Below, piece after piece: positions 24,261-36,796 of a DNA stretch of 64,000 nt. The DNA comes from Siniperca chuatsi (Eukaryota; Chordata; Actinopteri; Centrarchiformes; Sinipercidae), in contig NC_058046.1 of assembly GCF_020085105.1 (NCBI RefSeq), forward strand, positions 29,007,175 to 29,071,174, written 5' to 3'. Each line of letters starts with the position of its first letter. Positions within the stretch are counted from its first letter, which is position 1. A model generated the notes under the pieces. It was not told where the DNA came from, did no database searches, and saw only the letters and a program-made list of their open reading frames with translations. The translations under genes and the position numbers were made by a program.

Positions 24261-26351
24261 CATCATCATCCCTAAATCCTCAGCACAACAGGGTTCATCA
24301 ATCAACTCTTTCCTTTTATGGATAATCAATCTGCTGCTTCATGTTTTATCACATTTATTGCTTGAAGCCACCAAATAGTACATACATATGAATTACAAAT
24401 GTATAAGATACCTGTGTAGGGAGAACTTTCCCTGCTATCTGTCAGTGTTGCGCACGCTTGTCTTTGTTGTTTATTATAGTTGTACTGTAAGCGCCGTTAA
24501 TAATTAATAGTGCGCAACCAACCGGTTTTAAAAATTTCCTCATGTTTTAAATTAATAGTACCATTCAAAAGGACTGCATCATATTCAGACTGTTAATTTC
24601 ATTTCCTTGTTTTTACAACTGTTTTTCAACTCTTCAGTTCAGAGGTTTATCAGTGAGGACAAGCTTCCCCATCTCTTGTTCTATGGCCCCCCTGGAACGG
24701 GCAAAACCTCCACCATCCTCGCCTGTGCCAGGCAGCTGTACAAGGACAAAGAGTTCAATTCCATGGTGTTGGAGGTACACTACAACTCCTCATAACAAGC
24801 GTTTGGTTTATTGGGATGTGAAGGCTTCTGTTTCTCTTTGCACCTGACACCTTGTGGCTCTTTGATATTGATATTTGACAAATTTTGTTTTGCAGCTAAA
24901 TGCATCAGATGACCGAGGTATTGATGTTGTACGCGGCCCCGTTCTGAGTTTTGCCAGCACCAGGACCATCTTCAAGTAAGACTAAAAATCTATCTACGAC
25001 ACATCACATACCTTCTTTTCTGAAAGGCGTGTTCTTAATGCTCTTTGATCTGCAACCCATAACTGCAAGGGGAATTATTTAAACTGCTGCCTTTTTATCC
25101 GTCCCTCTTGTCCTCCAGGAAAGGCTTCAAGTTGGTGATACTGGACGAGGCCGATGCCATGACCCAGGACGCCCAGAATGCATTGCGGCGAGGTAAGCCA
25201 TCTGTTCGGCCGGGCGTCGCCCACTGTGAGCCACAGGGCTCACTGAGCAGCCAGACAATTTGGCTGCTGGTGAATTACAGCGTATCTACTTGTACACCCT
25301 GATATTCATTTTACAAACCAATAGCTATCTGAAGATTTGGTTTTAACGATTGATGGAGTTAAACTGGAACTTTCTGTCTTTGTGGAATTCATCTAACCTC
25401 TGTTTTTTCTTATAACATAAGCTTGTGTGATCATAGAGCAATGATTTCACTGCTCAGTACAATGTTGCAGCTGCAAGTGGTTGTGCTTTCAGCGAGTGCA
25501 GTTGTATAATATAGTGTTTGAATTCAGCTACTCCGGGGACAGAAGTCAAAGAATATTTAGGCAATTTGTTGCAGATTTAGAAAGAGCTGCACAATTAGTC
25601 AAAAGAATATTGAAAGTGCAGTACTGATAACTGACCACTGAAATTTCCTAATTGGGGTTCACAACTTTTCTACAGATTATCGCTGATACCAAGCAAGTTA
25701 TAAGAAATGTTGCTCCATATCGTTGGAAAAAAACAATGTTGTTTTGTTTATAACAGGCCACATATACATATTTTATATAACTAATTTTATTTTTTATTTA
25801 ATTGTGGCTACTTTTGTGATAGATTGTAAGTTGATTTGTTGAATTTACTTTCATTACTGTCAGCTCAGTTTGTAACAGACGAGATGCAGCACGTAAACAT
25901 TTACAAACGCATGTAGTTTCTTAGTGAAGTGACTTAGCAGTGGCATGTAGGAAGGTCAAAGTGCTTTAAGTGTGGATAATGACAGCAAGAATGTCAAGTA
26001 GTGATGAATGTAAGTGTCTCTATAGCAGTTGGAAAAGGAGGTTTTAAAAGTGAGTTGTATGAGAGTCCTTTGAGAAGCCTGAGACATGTCAGCTGATAGC
26101 ATTTAACTTTTGGGTTCTTGGATGCAACGCATCTTTCACATTTCTTAGTTACACTGATTTCTAACTTGCTCTCTCTCTCTCTTTGTCTCAGTGATTGAGA
26201 AGTTTACAGAAAACACTCGATTCTGTCTGATCTGCAATTACCTGTCCAAGATCATCCCGGCCCTGCAGTCTCGCTGCACAAGGTTTCGCTTCGGCCCGCT
26301 GTCCCCGGACCAGATGATCCCTCGGCTGGAGCATGTAGTCCAGCAGGAACG

Positions 26352-26382
<31 letters not shown>

Positions 26383-28565
26383 GGGGAATGTGTGAATGTT
26401 TCTTCTCAATCTACTGTAAAAACAGTATCAGAGTATCTAGAGGGGATTTCAAGGTGCTGTGTGTTGTTTTGACTTTATCCACACTCATTGTTATGTGTTA
26501 CTCCCCGAAAACTAGAGAGACCATCGCTAAATAATGATTCTGGTTTGGGTTTCACAGGAAACGTGTTATTTTACAGCATAGAGAGAAATTGATTAATGGC
26601 ACAAAACAAAACGGAGCTGTTATTATTTGGACAGACTTCACCAAACATTAGTTTTCTTGCTGTGAAAAAATGTTAAAGGTTGATTTAAAACAACAATTAA
26701 TATGGTTGATGGGGAAAATAGAAAACTTGGAGTAGTTATGAGTACCATTAGCATGAAACCAAAAAAACAATCAATGATGTAGACAACGGTGTTGTTTGTT
26801 TACAGTATTCATACAAAGGTTTTTTATGTTACCTATATAATACATGTCACTCAGTTTAGTTTTACATTGATCTGACTGATGATTGAAAGAGGGAATCTTT
26901 GTGTGGCAGTATTGACATAACTCCAGATGGAATGAAGGCCATTGTGACCTTATCATCAGGTGATATGAGAAGATCACTCAACATATTGCAGGTACGACCA
27001 AAAGCTCCTTGTGATCATTGTGCCTTGTGGTGTTGTGTTGCCGTTTTCTCGAAGTCTCAGTGTTTTTAATTCATATTGCGTTTTAAAACAGCTGAAAAAC
27101 AAATAAATTACATTTGTTTTTATATATCGTAGAAGGGTAAGCTGTACTAACTGTATTCCACCTCTGTGATTTCAGAGCACCAGTATGGCGTACGAGAAGG
27201 TCACAGAGGACACAGTGTACACCTGCACGGGTCACCCCCTCCGCTCAGATATAGCCAACATCCTCGACTGGTCGCTCAACAAAGACTTCACCACAGCGTA
27301 CAACCGTATCCTTCAGCTTGCCTTGTCTTTCAGGATAATTCACTCAGGAAGCTTTACTGTAGAATAATCGGTCGATATTTATACTCCATATAACCTACAC
27401 GCTTTTTCCAATCTCGTGAAATGTGAACCGGTGTGTTTAGTATTATTCTGTACAGTTCAGAAAAAGCTAAACATCCTGAAGTTGCAGTATATTCAGGGCA
27501 TGTCTTTCTTGCGACTGATAATACTTAGTGTCAGGTTGATAGAAGCTGGCTGTAGCTAAATGATCATTAAATCTGCCAAGTAATAACTCAATTTCAAACA
27601 GGGCTATTGGACATTTAAACGGCTGATAACTGCAGCAAAATTAGATTTTAATATGAAGTTTGGGAATTTGATTGGCTAAACTTTTCAAAATGTAAAACAA
27701 GACGCCCACTAACCCCAGTTCAGTTTGTGTTCTTGCAAATCCTTAACACCTTCACAGAAATCCTTCAGCTGAAGACTTTAAAGGGTTTGGCCCTGCATGA
27801 TATCCTCACTGAGGTTCATCTGCTCATACACAGAGGTAAGGCCACTGCAGATGGCAAACCAGGCATTATGTTAGTGTTTTCAGTTTGTTAACCAAAGTAA
27901 GAGTTTTCCCTATAAGAACAATTACCTGAGCTGTGGTTGGTATAGCCTGTGCTGTACTTGTAGGTTTAGTCATACTGCTCTGTGATTAGGGTTCAGGCAT
28001 TTGATATTTCTTTTATTTAGATGACTTTTGGCTCTTTTGGCTTTAGCAGTTGCAGTTGATGTCTAGCAGGAGAACCGCCAGATCTTCATTTTGACTTGAA
28101 TAACTCAATATGAAGTTGTTGTTTTTTTTTCCCCGAGGTTGCTTTATTTCAGGGTCGGTATGTGTTGATGATCTTTTGCGACTTCAAAGTCTTTCAGAAG
28201 TTTTGATACTATACAAATATCTGAATATTTGTTTTACTTTCCCCCTTAAGTGGACTTTCCTCCAGCTATTCGGATTGGTCTGCTCATCAAGTTGGCTGAC
28301 ATTGAGTAAGTGAGATCACTCATGTTTCCTCTCATAAACGAATATTAACAAAAAGGAAAACCTTACATCACATACAAATTATTGTAAACAGTCACACGTT
28401 AATGTCATGAAGGCATCCAGATGTTGGGAAACTTAGTTTTTTGGATTTGTGTGTCATCTCCTCAGACACAGGCTCGCCTCAGGAACCAATGAGAAGATCC
28501 AGCTGAGCTCCATGGTTGCAGCTTTCCAGGCAGTGAGAGACCTCGTGGTCAGCGAGGCCTCTTAG
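23401..28565 (+). CDS. rfc5: Replication factor C subunit 5 (clamp-loader small subunit), 11 exons, 335 aa
   Basis: RFC5 is an AAA+ subunit of the RFC complex, which loads PCNA onto primed DNA, and of alternative checkpoint loaders. Coding exons: 23401-23447, 24108-24172, 24638-24774, 24896-24975, 25119-25192, 26192-26351, 26910-26991, 27176-27305, 27758-27835, 28251-28305 and 28466-28565 (TAG). They sum to 1008 nt, 335 residues (human 340). Visible motifs: NLPWVEKYRP at the N-terminus, Walker A GPPGTGKT at residues 54-61, Walker B LDEAD at 118-122, arginine-finger SRC at 161-163, sensor-region [12 protein letters not shown], and the C-terminal clamp-loader collar. The donor after exon 6 is the first GT of a (GT)14 microsatellite. 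Two AATAAA signals follow at 29224 and 29235. The gene is head-to-head with ksr2 and tail-to-tail with wsb2. Confidence 0.96.
24190..24258. repeat. Poly-A / (TA)n microsatellite in rfc5 intron 2
   Basis: A run of about 26 A is followed directly by about 20 TA units, then AATCATCATCATC. It begins less than 20 bp after the exon 2 donor GTAAGT at 24173. Confidence 0.9.
26352..26380 (+). repeat. rfc5: (GT)14 microsatellite forming the rfc5 exon 6 splice donor
   Basis: GT is repeated 14 times, followed by G and AAGGGG. Its first GT is the only donor that keeps the reading frame from exon 6 (ending CAG CAG GAA CG) to exon 7 (beginning T ATT GAC). Confidence 0.85.
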
Positions 28566-29245
28566 ATACAGTAACTGCTTTACCCCACAACGAAATTCTG
28601 TCTCTTGAATGCAAACCGCTGGTGGAGAGAAAGTTTTCACCCATTCCTTGGTGACCACCATCACTTCTTTTTGTACCACAAGTCAGGCGATATTTAATTG
28701 GTCTTTCATTTCCTACTCTGCTGTCCTGGTCAATGTAACTAAAACGCTGTATCCCAGGTCCTTTCTGGGAGTGTGTGTGAAGAGAATAGGTAGATTTTCT
28801 TTTCAACCAAACAGATGATTTCACTGAGAGATCAGTCAAAATTCATCAAAATGACCTAACTATCTTTATTTAGAGAGAAAGCAGATGTCCTTAAGTGTCC
28901 ACTGCAATCAGAGTTGATGCACAAACACAAATGCTAGCAGCTATCTGAGTCACTCACATCTGCATACAAACTGAGCAAAATGGAAGACAGTCGTTTGTGA
29001 TTGGACCCAAACAGGGTCTATCCTTTGGGCACTTAAAATATGGACTTGGAAAACTGTAAATTTAGTTACAGTGCAGGATCAACTTATTGTCGACTATTAT
29101 TTCACTGAAAATAGACGATGAGGTAAAAAAAAAAAATTTAAATGTCAAACAACATGCCATTATGTTACAGAACACAACACCATATACACCTGTGTAAGAA
29201 CACGTCTTGGTGTACATCTGCTTAATAAAACTTTAATAAAACTAT
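28566..29245 (+). other. rfc5: Probable rfc5 3' untranslated region with two AATAAA signals
   Basis: After the rfc5 TAG at 28563-28565 the first clear plus-strand AATAAA motifs are at 29224-29229 and 29235-29240. The wsb2 stop is at 29626 and a minus-strand AATAAA lies at 29557-29552, only about 70 nt past it. If wsb2 uses a later signal, for example 28870-28865, the two 3' UTRs overlap on opposite strands. Confidence 0.5.
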
Positions 29246-29625
29246 TTCCTAGAAGTTCAGTTTGTTATATTAACAATCAACATGTGCTGTTACAGTAGTA
29301 GTGCATTTGCATCTTATGAAGTTAAACACAGGAATTAGAAATACATATACATTTGATATTTACACAATAAATTAAAAGTATAAAATTGTGCTAATTGTGC
29401 TAAATCAAGCATGTGAACACTGAGTTTATGCTCATCTTACAGTAGTACTGCAATAAATGAAGTCCTTACTATAGTAATGTTGCAACTAAAGTAGATTACA
29501 ATGAGATGCTTCCTGTGCTAAATCAAGCATCTCGTCAAACGAAAAAGGCATTTTATTATTATTATTAGGCATTGCTTAATCACTTGCTGTAGTTGTCAGT
29601 TGTTGCATTGTGTTAATAGTGCTAT

Positions 29626-32600
29626 TTAACCTTCCCACTCTTCATCTGAGGAGCAGCACGTATTGAGGTGGTCAGGGATGTTTCTGTAGGTGAGGTACTC
29701 GAGGATCCTCTTGGGGAGGGGCAGCGGCTCCATCTGGTGTGTGGAGACAGAGTGGCGCAGGATGGATCGGCACAGGTGGCGCAGGCTGGGCACCGTCCTG
29801 GGTGCCCTCCAGAACCTCACGTGGCCGTCTCTGGTTCTGTCACAAGGGGTATGGTTAGTGTTACAGCTGTATGGTGGCCAAGAAGGCTTAATGCACTGCA
29901 ACTTCAGAAAACACAAACTAGAAAAGGATTTATCTTGCTTACGCTGAACATTGCAGGTGAAAACACTGTAAACAGGTTAAAATGTATTTGCATGTGAGAT
30001 GTTGAATAGGGGTTTAAGAGTTAGAAATGAAAGCTGTCGAAGAGATAGTTAAAGTGTGTGCACTGTAAATAGTTGCAGTATTTGAGCTACTGTAAAAACA
30101 TTTTAAACAAAAGCAACAAAAATTTCAGTTGAATAGAAAAATAAAACGAGAACTAATAGGAAACACTGTATGTTTCTGTATTTACAGTTCATTTCTGTAG
30201 GCTGCATGTGTGTTGTCAGCTTGATGAATGTGTTTTTGTTTTTTATTTTTATTTGCGTGTTTTGTCTGACCAGCCATCCAAAAGATTCACTTTACAATTA
30301 GAAACTGAAAAGGCTGCAAATCCCTACATTTGTGAAGCTGGAACCAGCAAATGTTTGGTATTTTTCCTTCATGAATTAATAACTGAATAATACATTTGAT
30401 AAATGGATTCATCATCATTTAATTGTCTGTTCAGCATACAAATGGCCAGCAGGGAGCGGGTTAGGCTGCAGGTGTGGTTTAAGAAACTGAGTCACAATTC
30501 ACATCCGTTCTGACTGCTGTGAAGAACTCAGCCACCAACCTCCACCAGCTACAACATTTCTACAGCTACCTTTCAAGCAGTATCAGTTTTATATTCAAAT
30601 AATAAATTGTGATAAACACTTGAGGATTTTTACCCTGTGGCGACCACTCCCCCTCGTGGATGGTAGTTGCAGCAGAGTCCATTAGAGTCTCGGTCCGCTT
30701 TCGTCTGCATCACCATCCCTTTATTTCCCGGCTCCCAGATCCGAAGAGCTCTGCAAACACAACACGTCTGCTGAAATCATTTCATCCAGAAACATTTACA
30801 TGATGACATAATATTAAAGATTTATGAGATGGAACTGATAAACTACTCACCTGTCGTCAGTCACGATCGCCAAGTGCAAACCGTTGGGGGAGAACTGTAA
30901 TGCTGAGATTTGGTTTTGGCCGTAATCCTCGAAGTAGTCACTGCGGATAAAAGAAATGATATTGCCCCTGACTGAGTAGCCATAGTCAGACATCCTTAAT
31001 GTTCATGACTTGAATGTTAAACATATGACTTATTTTGTGGGGACTTTATTGTGCATTTTTCTATGCATTATATGCTTTACTAATGTGCTGGGTATATTTG
31101 TTTCTCATCTGAATGTACCTGATGATTCTGTTATGGTATATTTAGGTGGTTTAGAACATATTGAACATATTAATTGCACTTACATGCAAATGGGTTCACT
31201 ATTTTATGGATTTCTTTTTGGTTCACCATTGTGTAATCACATGACCTGTGAGGAGACCTCTTTGGACAAGAAATTACCAAGTTTAAGGTGTGTCTCTGCG
31301 TTTCTTTCTTGTCTGAGGAAGGGCTTGCACCCGAAACGTCAAATGGTGGTATACTAATAAATGTTCATGGGAGAATTATCTAGCGTGCAGACTCTGTTTT
31401 TCCGTTTTTCACATGTACTTCGATGCAGCAGATAGTATTTAATCGCATTTGGATGTGCGTGCTTTTGTAAACTTTTTGCTTGAATGTTAAATTTCACATT
31501 ATATGCAAACGCTAAACAAGAATGAGATACAAAAACATGTTGCACCAGGACATAGTTTCAGGTAATACATCAGATGTAAACGGTGATTGTGACAGTGTAG
31601 GATACACCTTCCTGGTGAAAACCGGCATAAAAAATAAAACTCCAAATCAAATTTATTGGAGCAAAGTCAAGGTGTTTTCATTTGAAACTTGAGATACTAT
31701 TTATTGCCTTGCCTGAAAAAGTGTCATAGAGTCTAAGATGCATTTGCCACCAATGTGAAGGCTCAGAATATGAGTTTTAGGAATACACATGCCTTTCATT
31801 TACAGTACCAAATTGTCAGTACATTTTGAGACTGAAAACTGAGTGTAAACTTACACCAGAGTGGCCAGCTTCTCTGCAGTGTATGGGTCCCAGAGGTCGA
31901 TCCACCAGCTGGAGCCACTGAAGGCTGCGGTGGCGAGCAGTGCCCCGTCAGGAGAGAAGTCACAGGAAGACAGGAGGTACAGGGTCTTATGGGTCCCTCC
32001 TGTCAGGTTCCTCATGAACGTATATGACCGCAGACTCCACAGACACACCATCTGATGAAGGTAAAATCATGAAGGGTTAATGAGTCTTTATACCTCGCTG
32101 TAAGTCCTGTTTTTAAATTTGGAATAATTCATGTAGGTTTAGTCAGGGCTCAGTTATTCTGCCCTCTGGCAATTATTGCAGAAGTTGCAATGCTAGAAAA
32201 TCTAATGATTTGATTCTCAGTGATGTACTGACTCAGTGAATGTCAATAGGACATGCTGGAGCACGCAGCAAACCGTTTAAACGTGTGACTGTGATCTTCG
32301 AGTCGGGTGTTACACAATGTTAAGCTGTCTGCTTTTCTTTGCAAATGAGAACATGACAAATTAGCAGTTTGACAGGAGTGGGAAGAGCTCCCCGGTGATC
32401 CAAATGTCTCCAAACGAAGAGAACAAAGAATCAAAATGCTAAACTTTCTGTCAGTCTTACAGCAACTAAACGGGAGCAGATGAAGATAACCACATTACTG
32501 CATGCTCGGGAGCGACAGACTTGGCCAAACGCACAACAAGCAAACTGTGCTGGAAACAAATGTCTTAGTTAAACCCACCTGGACCTTCAGTTTCATCCTT

Positions 32601-35600
32601 GCCTGTCAAAAATCAGTGAATAAATGTAACTGCTGATTCAAATATAATGTTCCAAAACTATTAGCTAACAAAAGGAAATGCTGCTCTAACGATCAGAAAA
32701 AACAGGCTTGTGAACAGAAGCCTGTAAACGCTGAAATTCTCCATGAATATTTGCACAGGTAAAAGATTAGCGAGGAAAACCCTTGAGTTAGAAAATACTC
32801 TGCCTTCAGTAAATAATCATTCCAGTGTCCTTGAAAAATTAACTTGATGCAGGATTATGTAAAAAAAAGAAAAAAAAAAGAAAAAGCCCCTTCCTGTCAG
32901 CCTAAAATCACACCATGCAACAGAAAAGAGTGTCCCGTTCCCCTGAACTGAGATGCTGAATATTTGCACAGTTATGGTTAGTGATGGAAAATGTTTTTAA
33001 ATTCACAGATTTGGCAGAGAACTGATAAAGATTTCCTAAACTGATGAAGAGAATCTAGATTAAAAACCATCAATCAGGAGGATAAAAGGGAGCTTTGTTC
33101 TGTCAGCTTGGGAGACTTTGTGCACTTTGAAATATTGTAGTTTTAAATACACAGATTAAAAAAATCTGTAAATACATAAAAACAACACATGCAAAAAAAC
33201 AAGTATATATAAAATAATGTCCTTCAGGATCTACAGTAATGTGTATTTTTGTGTTTCTGTGTTGCAATGTCTGGCTTTGCCTTGAATACAAAACATATAA
33301 AACATATTTCTAATAATATAACTCACTCTGTCAAATCTGCCGACAGACGCAATCATGCTGCAATCTGATGATACGCTGCAGCAGCTGATCCAGTCTTTAT
33401 GGCCAGAGAGCACCTGCACCTTTTTACCTATAATAGACAGAATAGAATGAGACGCACTACAAAAACATCACTGGATACAAAAAAAAAAAAAAACCTTGTA
33501 CATTATCAGTTCCTGAAGTGTGTAAACATGAACATTTGTTTGCTTTAACCTCTTCCATCCGAACAGAAGGTTTAATAGTTGGACTGCGCAGTGACAAAAC
33601 ACAGAGGCGAAGTGATAAATACACAGAAAGAAGCAGAAAAATATTCAACTAAAAACTGAAATTGCACACATCAGATGCTTATTGCCCACTAATTATCAAT
33701 GCATACCATGACAGATTTCCAACATTCCGGGCAGCCACTGGTTTCAGTCAATATCAATACAGTGTGAAATTCAGTTTGCAGAGCCATGAAACCAGCTGGT
33801 AATACCTCACAGTGAGCATTTAATGGCTTTAATGTTCCAGCAGGGACAGTTCAATGTAGGTGCGTTCAAGGATGCTCCGACATTTGACAATTCAGCCAGC
33901 TGCCAAAAAGCCTCGCATTTATGAGCAATGTTGTCTGCACAAGTAATATGGGAAACATGCTAACCATAAATGTATAATGTGACACTAGTAGCTTCATGCA
34001 TACTACAGATTTGAGCTTCATTCTTGAAGGCCTTAAAGCTGAGAGATGCAGTTGGCAGCTCTGGAAAAGGCAAGGTGGACCTAATCTTAAATTTGTCAAA
34101 TCATAAGATTGCTTTACAGAAGCTAAATGTCAAGTCTTAAATGTCAGATTTTTCCCTCATGTGTATGAACACACCAAAAAATAAAATTGAGGGTTTTTTT
34201 TTTTTTTTTTTTTTAAACAAACAGCCTGATGATGTTACTTTGACAAAACTTTGACAACTTTTCCTTATACTGGGCATCAATATAAAAACATTTGATATGC
34301 TATGGGAAATGGTCTACACATTTGGTAGTTTATAGGTTAAACATGCAAATGTACAGACAAGTTCAACAAACAATTAAATTAAACAAAACCAACCAAGCAT
34401 AAAACTAATAAAAGCAGACAATATCTCATGATGTAACGGCTCTTCAGTAATATCCACCCTGAATGTAAACAACTGCTCCTTAAACTATTTAACTATGAAA
34501 CAGTATGTTTGCATTGCATTTTGATAAGTAAACACTTGAGTCATATCAGTAAGGATTATTTATGAACACCACTTAAAATGATGTTATCACAAGAGGAGGT
34601 GAAAATATTACTCCTTTGGAAACTTGAAAAAGACTTGTGATTGTCTCAAGGATTTAGTTGTTGAAGCAGTGATGAGTCTGGACTTCACATCAGTTATTAA
34701 AATTACAGTACAAAACTGCACATACCTTTCTGAGCCAGGTCCCAAATCCTCAAAGTCTTGTCCCGAGAGGACGATACGAGTGTGAGGGTCCCGTTCTGAG
34801 GGAAGACCAGGTCCCTCACAACGCCTTCGTGGCCATGGAGATCAAATACAGCATCACCTGAAAACGCATGAAAAGAATTTCAAAAATCAGCTACAACAGA
34901 CTCGTCATATCCGAAAAATCCTCACCAGCAGAAATCTCACCTGTTAACACATTCCAGATTTTGATCACCCCGTTCTCCAAGCCTGTGGCCAGAAGCAGGC
35001 TTTTGCTCCCTTTTGGTGTTGTTTTAGCTTGGCGCACCGCTGCAGCTGATGTTGGAGGTCTGGGTCCGAAGGCGAGGCCCCACACTGGATGACCGCAACT
35101 GAAGCTCTTGTCTCCTCGGTCGGTCTCTCCATTCTGACTGTCTCTGTGGGTGAGAAGAGCATCGTGTATGCAGACACCATAAAAAAAAACTCTCATGTAG
35201 GCGTTGTGAAGCTGGAATTGGTGAGCTGGAAAAGATGCTGCCTTTAAGTGCTGTTAGAAATGTCACAATCAGAATTACAACAACTTAACAGAGAGGTTAA
35301 TACAGGTTGTAACGTTTTTAATTTTAATGGAAAAAGAGAAGGGGCTAATAACACATTTGATTTGATTCACTGAATACTGCTGGTTCTACCCCCGTACTGA
35401 TCAAACCTCAACACTTTTTGAGTACCAACCGAAATGTACGGAGCACTGAGAATTGTCCAGTATCAAAAGTTGCCATTGAATGTCGATCAGATTTTTCTGC
35501 TTGTTTACTTGTTCTTTGATAATATATGTTCTGCTCTAAATCGGGAAACTTATTTACTGAAGACTGCTATTTTATTTAGGTACATTTATTTATTTAACAT

Positions 35601-36796
35601 CCATGCATGGAGCAATTTGGGTTAAAATCTATAGATTCCCTAAATTAAGGTATCTAAAAGGTATTGTTTTCATATTTGGTACCTAAATGCAGGTATCATA
35701 TTGGCACCGATATTCAATTTTTCCAACCTAGTGAACACAGGAAGCTGAAAGGAAAAGGAAATCCTTTCTGGGCACTGTGAGGTGTATTTCTGGTAAAATC
35801 ACAGACCTGTTAAAGGTACAGCTATCAAAATGAGATGTTTTAAGGGGGGGAAGCACAGAGCATATGGTATGGAGACCCAGAGACACTTGAAATAAATAAT
35901 TCCATGGATAAATACAAACAAAATATGTAATACAGTTATGAAATTGTGAAATAATCCAATAAATTCTTATTCTTTTCACAATAGCAGTTTATTGCTTTCA
36001 TTCCAGCAGTTTTTATTTCAAAATGTCTTCTTTGCCAAGTCTGTTTCTCTTGCACAATGACATTTTCCCCCACTGACCATTTAATTTCACAATGCCAGTT
36101 TTCATCAGCGTCTCCAACAATCAAGACAAACAGGGCAGTTTTGTGATTGATTTTTTTGCTGTACGTATTATGCAAAGCTAAAGGTATTATTCTATGGTTA
36201 TATTTTCATTTTTTACTTTTAGTTGTAATAGGTATTTGAATAATTAAGTCAAGCATGCATTAATGATTGTTCTATCCCAACGTGGCTTGATTTCTCACAC
36301 GAAAAACAGCCACCATGTTACCCTTTTTTAACACAAGACAGACCTGAATGCATCACGCGTGGATTAAATGGACAGGTTAAACCTACTCGGAGTCGAGAGG
36401 CCAGGCGACCACCCAGACGATCCCGTGTCCCATCGACCAGGCGAACCAGGCTCCGTCCGGGGAGAAGTCCACGCTCCAGGTCTCACATCCCGCCCGGCCC
36501 TCCAAGGACGGAGGGCGCCTGGTCTTTAGCTCCAGGATAAGAGCCGGGTCCGAGGCTGGAGGGGGGCGGAAAGGCAACATAAATTCAACGGCTGACAGAT
36601 TCATGCTTCACCGACACTGACAACATTATTTACTTAACCACCTCCCCCCGCTCGGTTCGACCGTTTTCTCTGGAGGTTTCTCCAGACACCGCTGCCTGGT
36701 TACGCAGCGCTGCGATGACAACATGACCGAGCTCGGATATTAGTAATGCGACTTACATGTTGGCAGTAATTCCGCGTTGTTTTCTGTGGTGCACAT
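29626..36796 (-). CDS. wsb2: WD repeat and SOCS box containing protein 2, 9 exons, 419 aa
   Basis: WSB2 is a WD40 propeller with a C-terminal SOCS box, expected to act as substrate receptor of an elongin B/C-cullin 5 ubiquitin ligase. Coding exons (minus): 36796-36757, 36555-36387, 35143-34941, 34857-34726, 33427-33327, 32051-31855, 30940-30851, 30750-30634 and 29836-29626. They total 1260 nt, 419 residues (human about 404). WD signatures include CETWSVDFSPDGAWFAWS, LLLATGLENGVIKIWNV, SSSRDKTLRIWDL, SCDFSPDGALLATA and TRDGHVRFW. The SOCS box shows SLRHLCRSILR (BC box) and LPLPKRILEYLTYR (Cul5-box region). It is called WSB2 over WSB1 from the N-terminal match and the neighbours rfc5 and vsig10. 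The start is the first ATG in frame. Exon 6 lacks the usual GH dipeptide and reads FSGSSWWIDLWD in that blade. Confidence 0.93.
30265..30400 (+). repeat. Fragment of the GGGCTGCAACTAACGATTA-type MITE in the wsb2 locus
   Basis: TACATTTGTGAAGCTGGAACC followed by AGCAAATGTTTGGTATTTTT matches the core of the copy at 41755-42075 (there ACATTTGAGAAAATGGAACC and GTGAATGTTTGGCATTTTT). It is in wsb2 intron 8, between exons 9 and 8. Confidence 0.55.
31010..31375 (+). repeat. Repeat-like segment with CACCCGAAACGTC motif
   Basis: TGTCTGAGGAAGGGCTTGCA followed by CCCGAAACGT and AATAAATG is a motif string seen at the 3' ends of several fish retroelements. A weaker relative is TGAAGGTTGCTTGACCGAAACGC at 59752 in the taok3 intron. 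The ORF across it (31010-31357) shows no known domain. It is in the wsb2 intron between exons 7 and 6. Confidence 0.35.
35390..35730 (+). repeat. Dispersed repeat (TTTTTGAGTACCAACCGAAATGT family), copy 1
   Basis: Begins with CAACACTTTTTGAGTACCAAC and CGAAATGT, and ends GGTATCATATTGGCACCGATA. The same two ends occur at 47150-47200 and 47945-47985, so the family is a non-autonomous element with a variable middle. It lies in wsb2 intron 2, between exons 2 and 3. Confidence 0.5.

Noticed and set aside
24085..24378. Read-through ORF of rfc5 exon 2 into poly-K and Tyr-Ile repeat
   Set aside because: It passes the donor at 24173 and translates the A/TA microsatellite; only 24108-24172 is coding.
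31010..31357. 115-codon plus-strand ORF with hydrophobic start, inside a wsb2 intron
   Set aside because: Signal-like N-terminus but no family resemblance; the segment ends in a retroelement-type CCCGAAACGTC motif, so it is probably repeat DNA.
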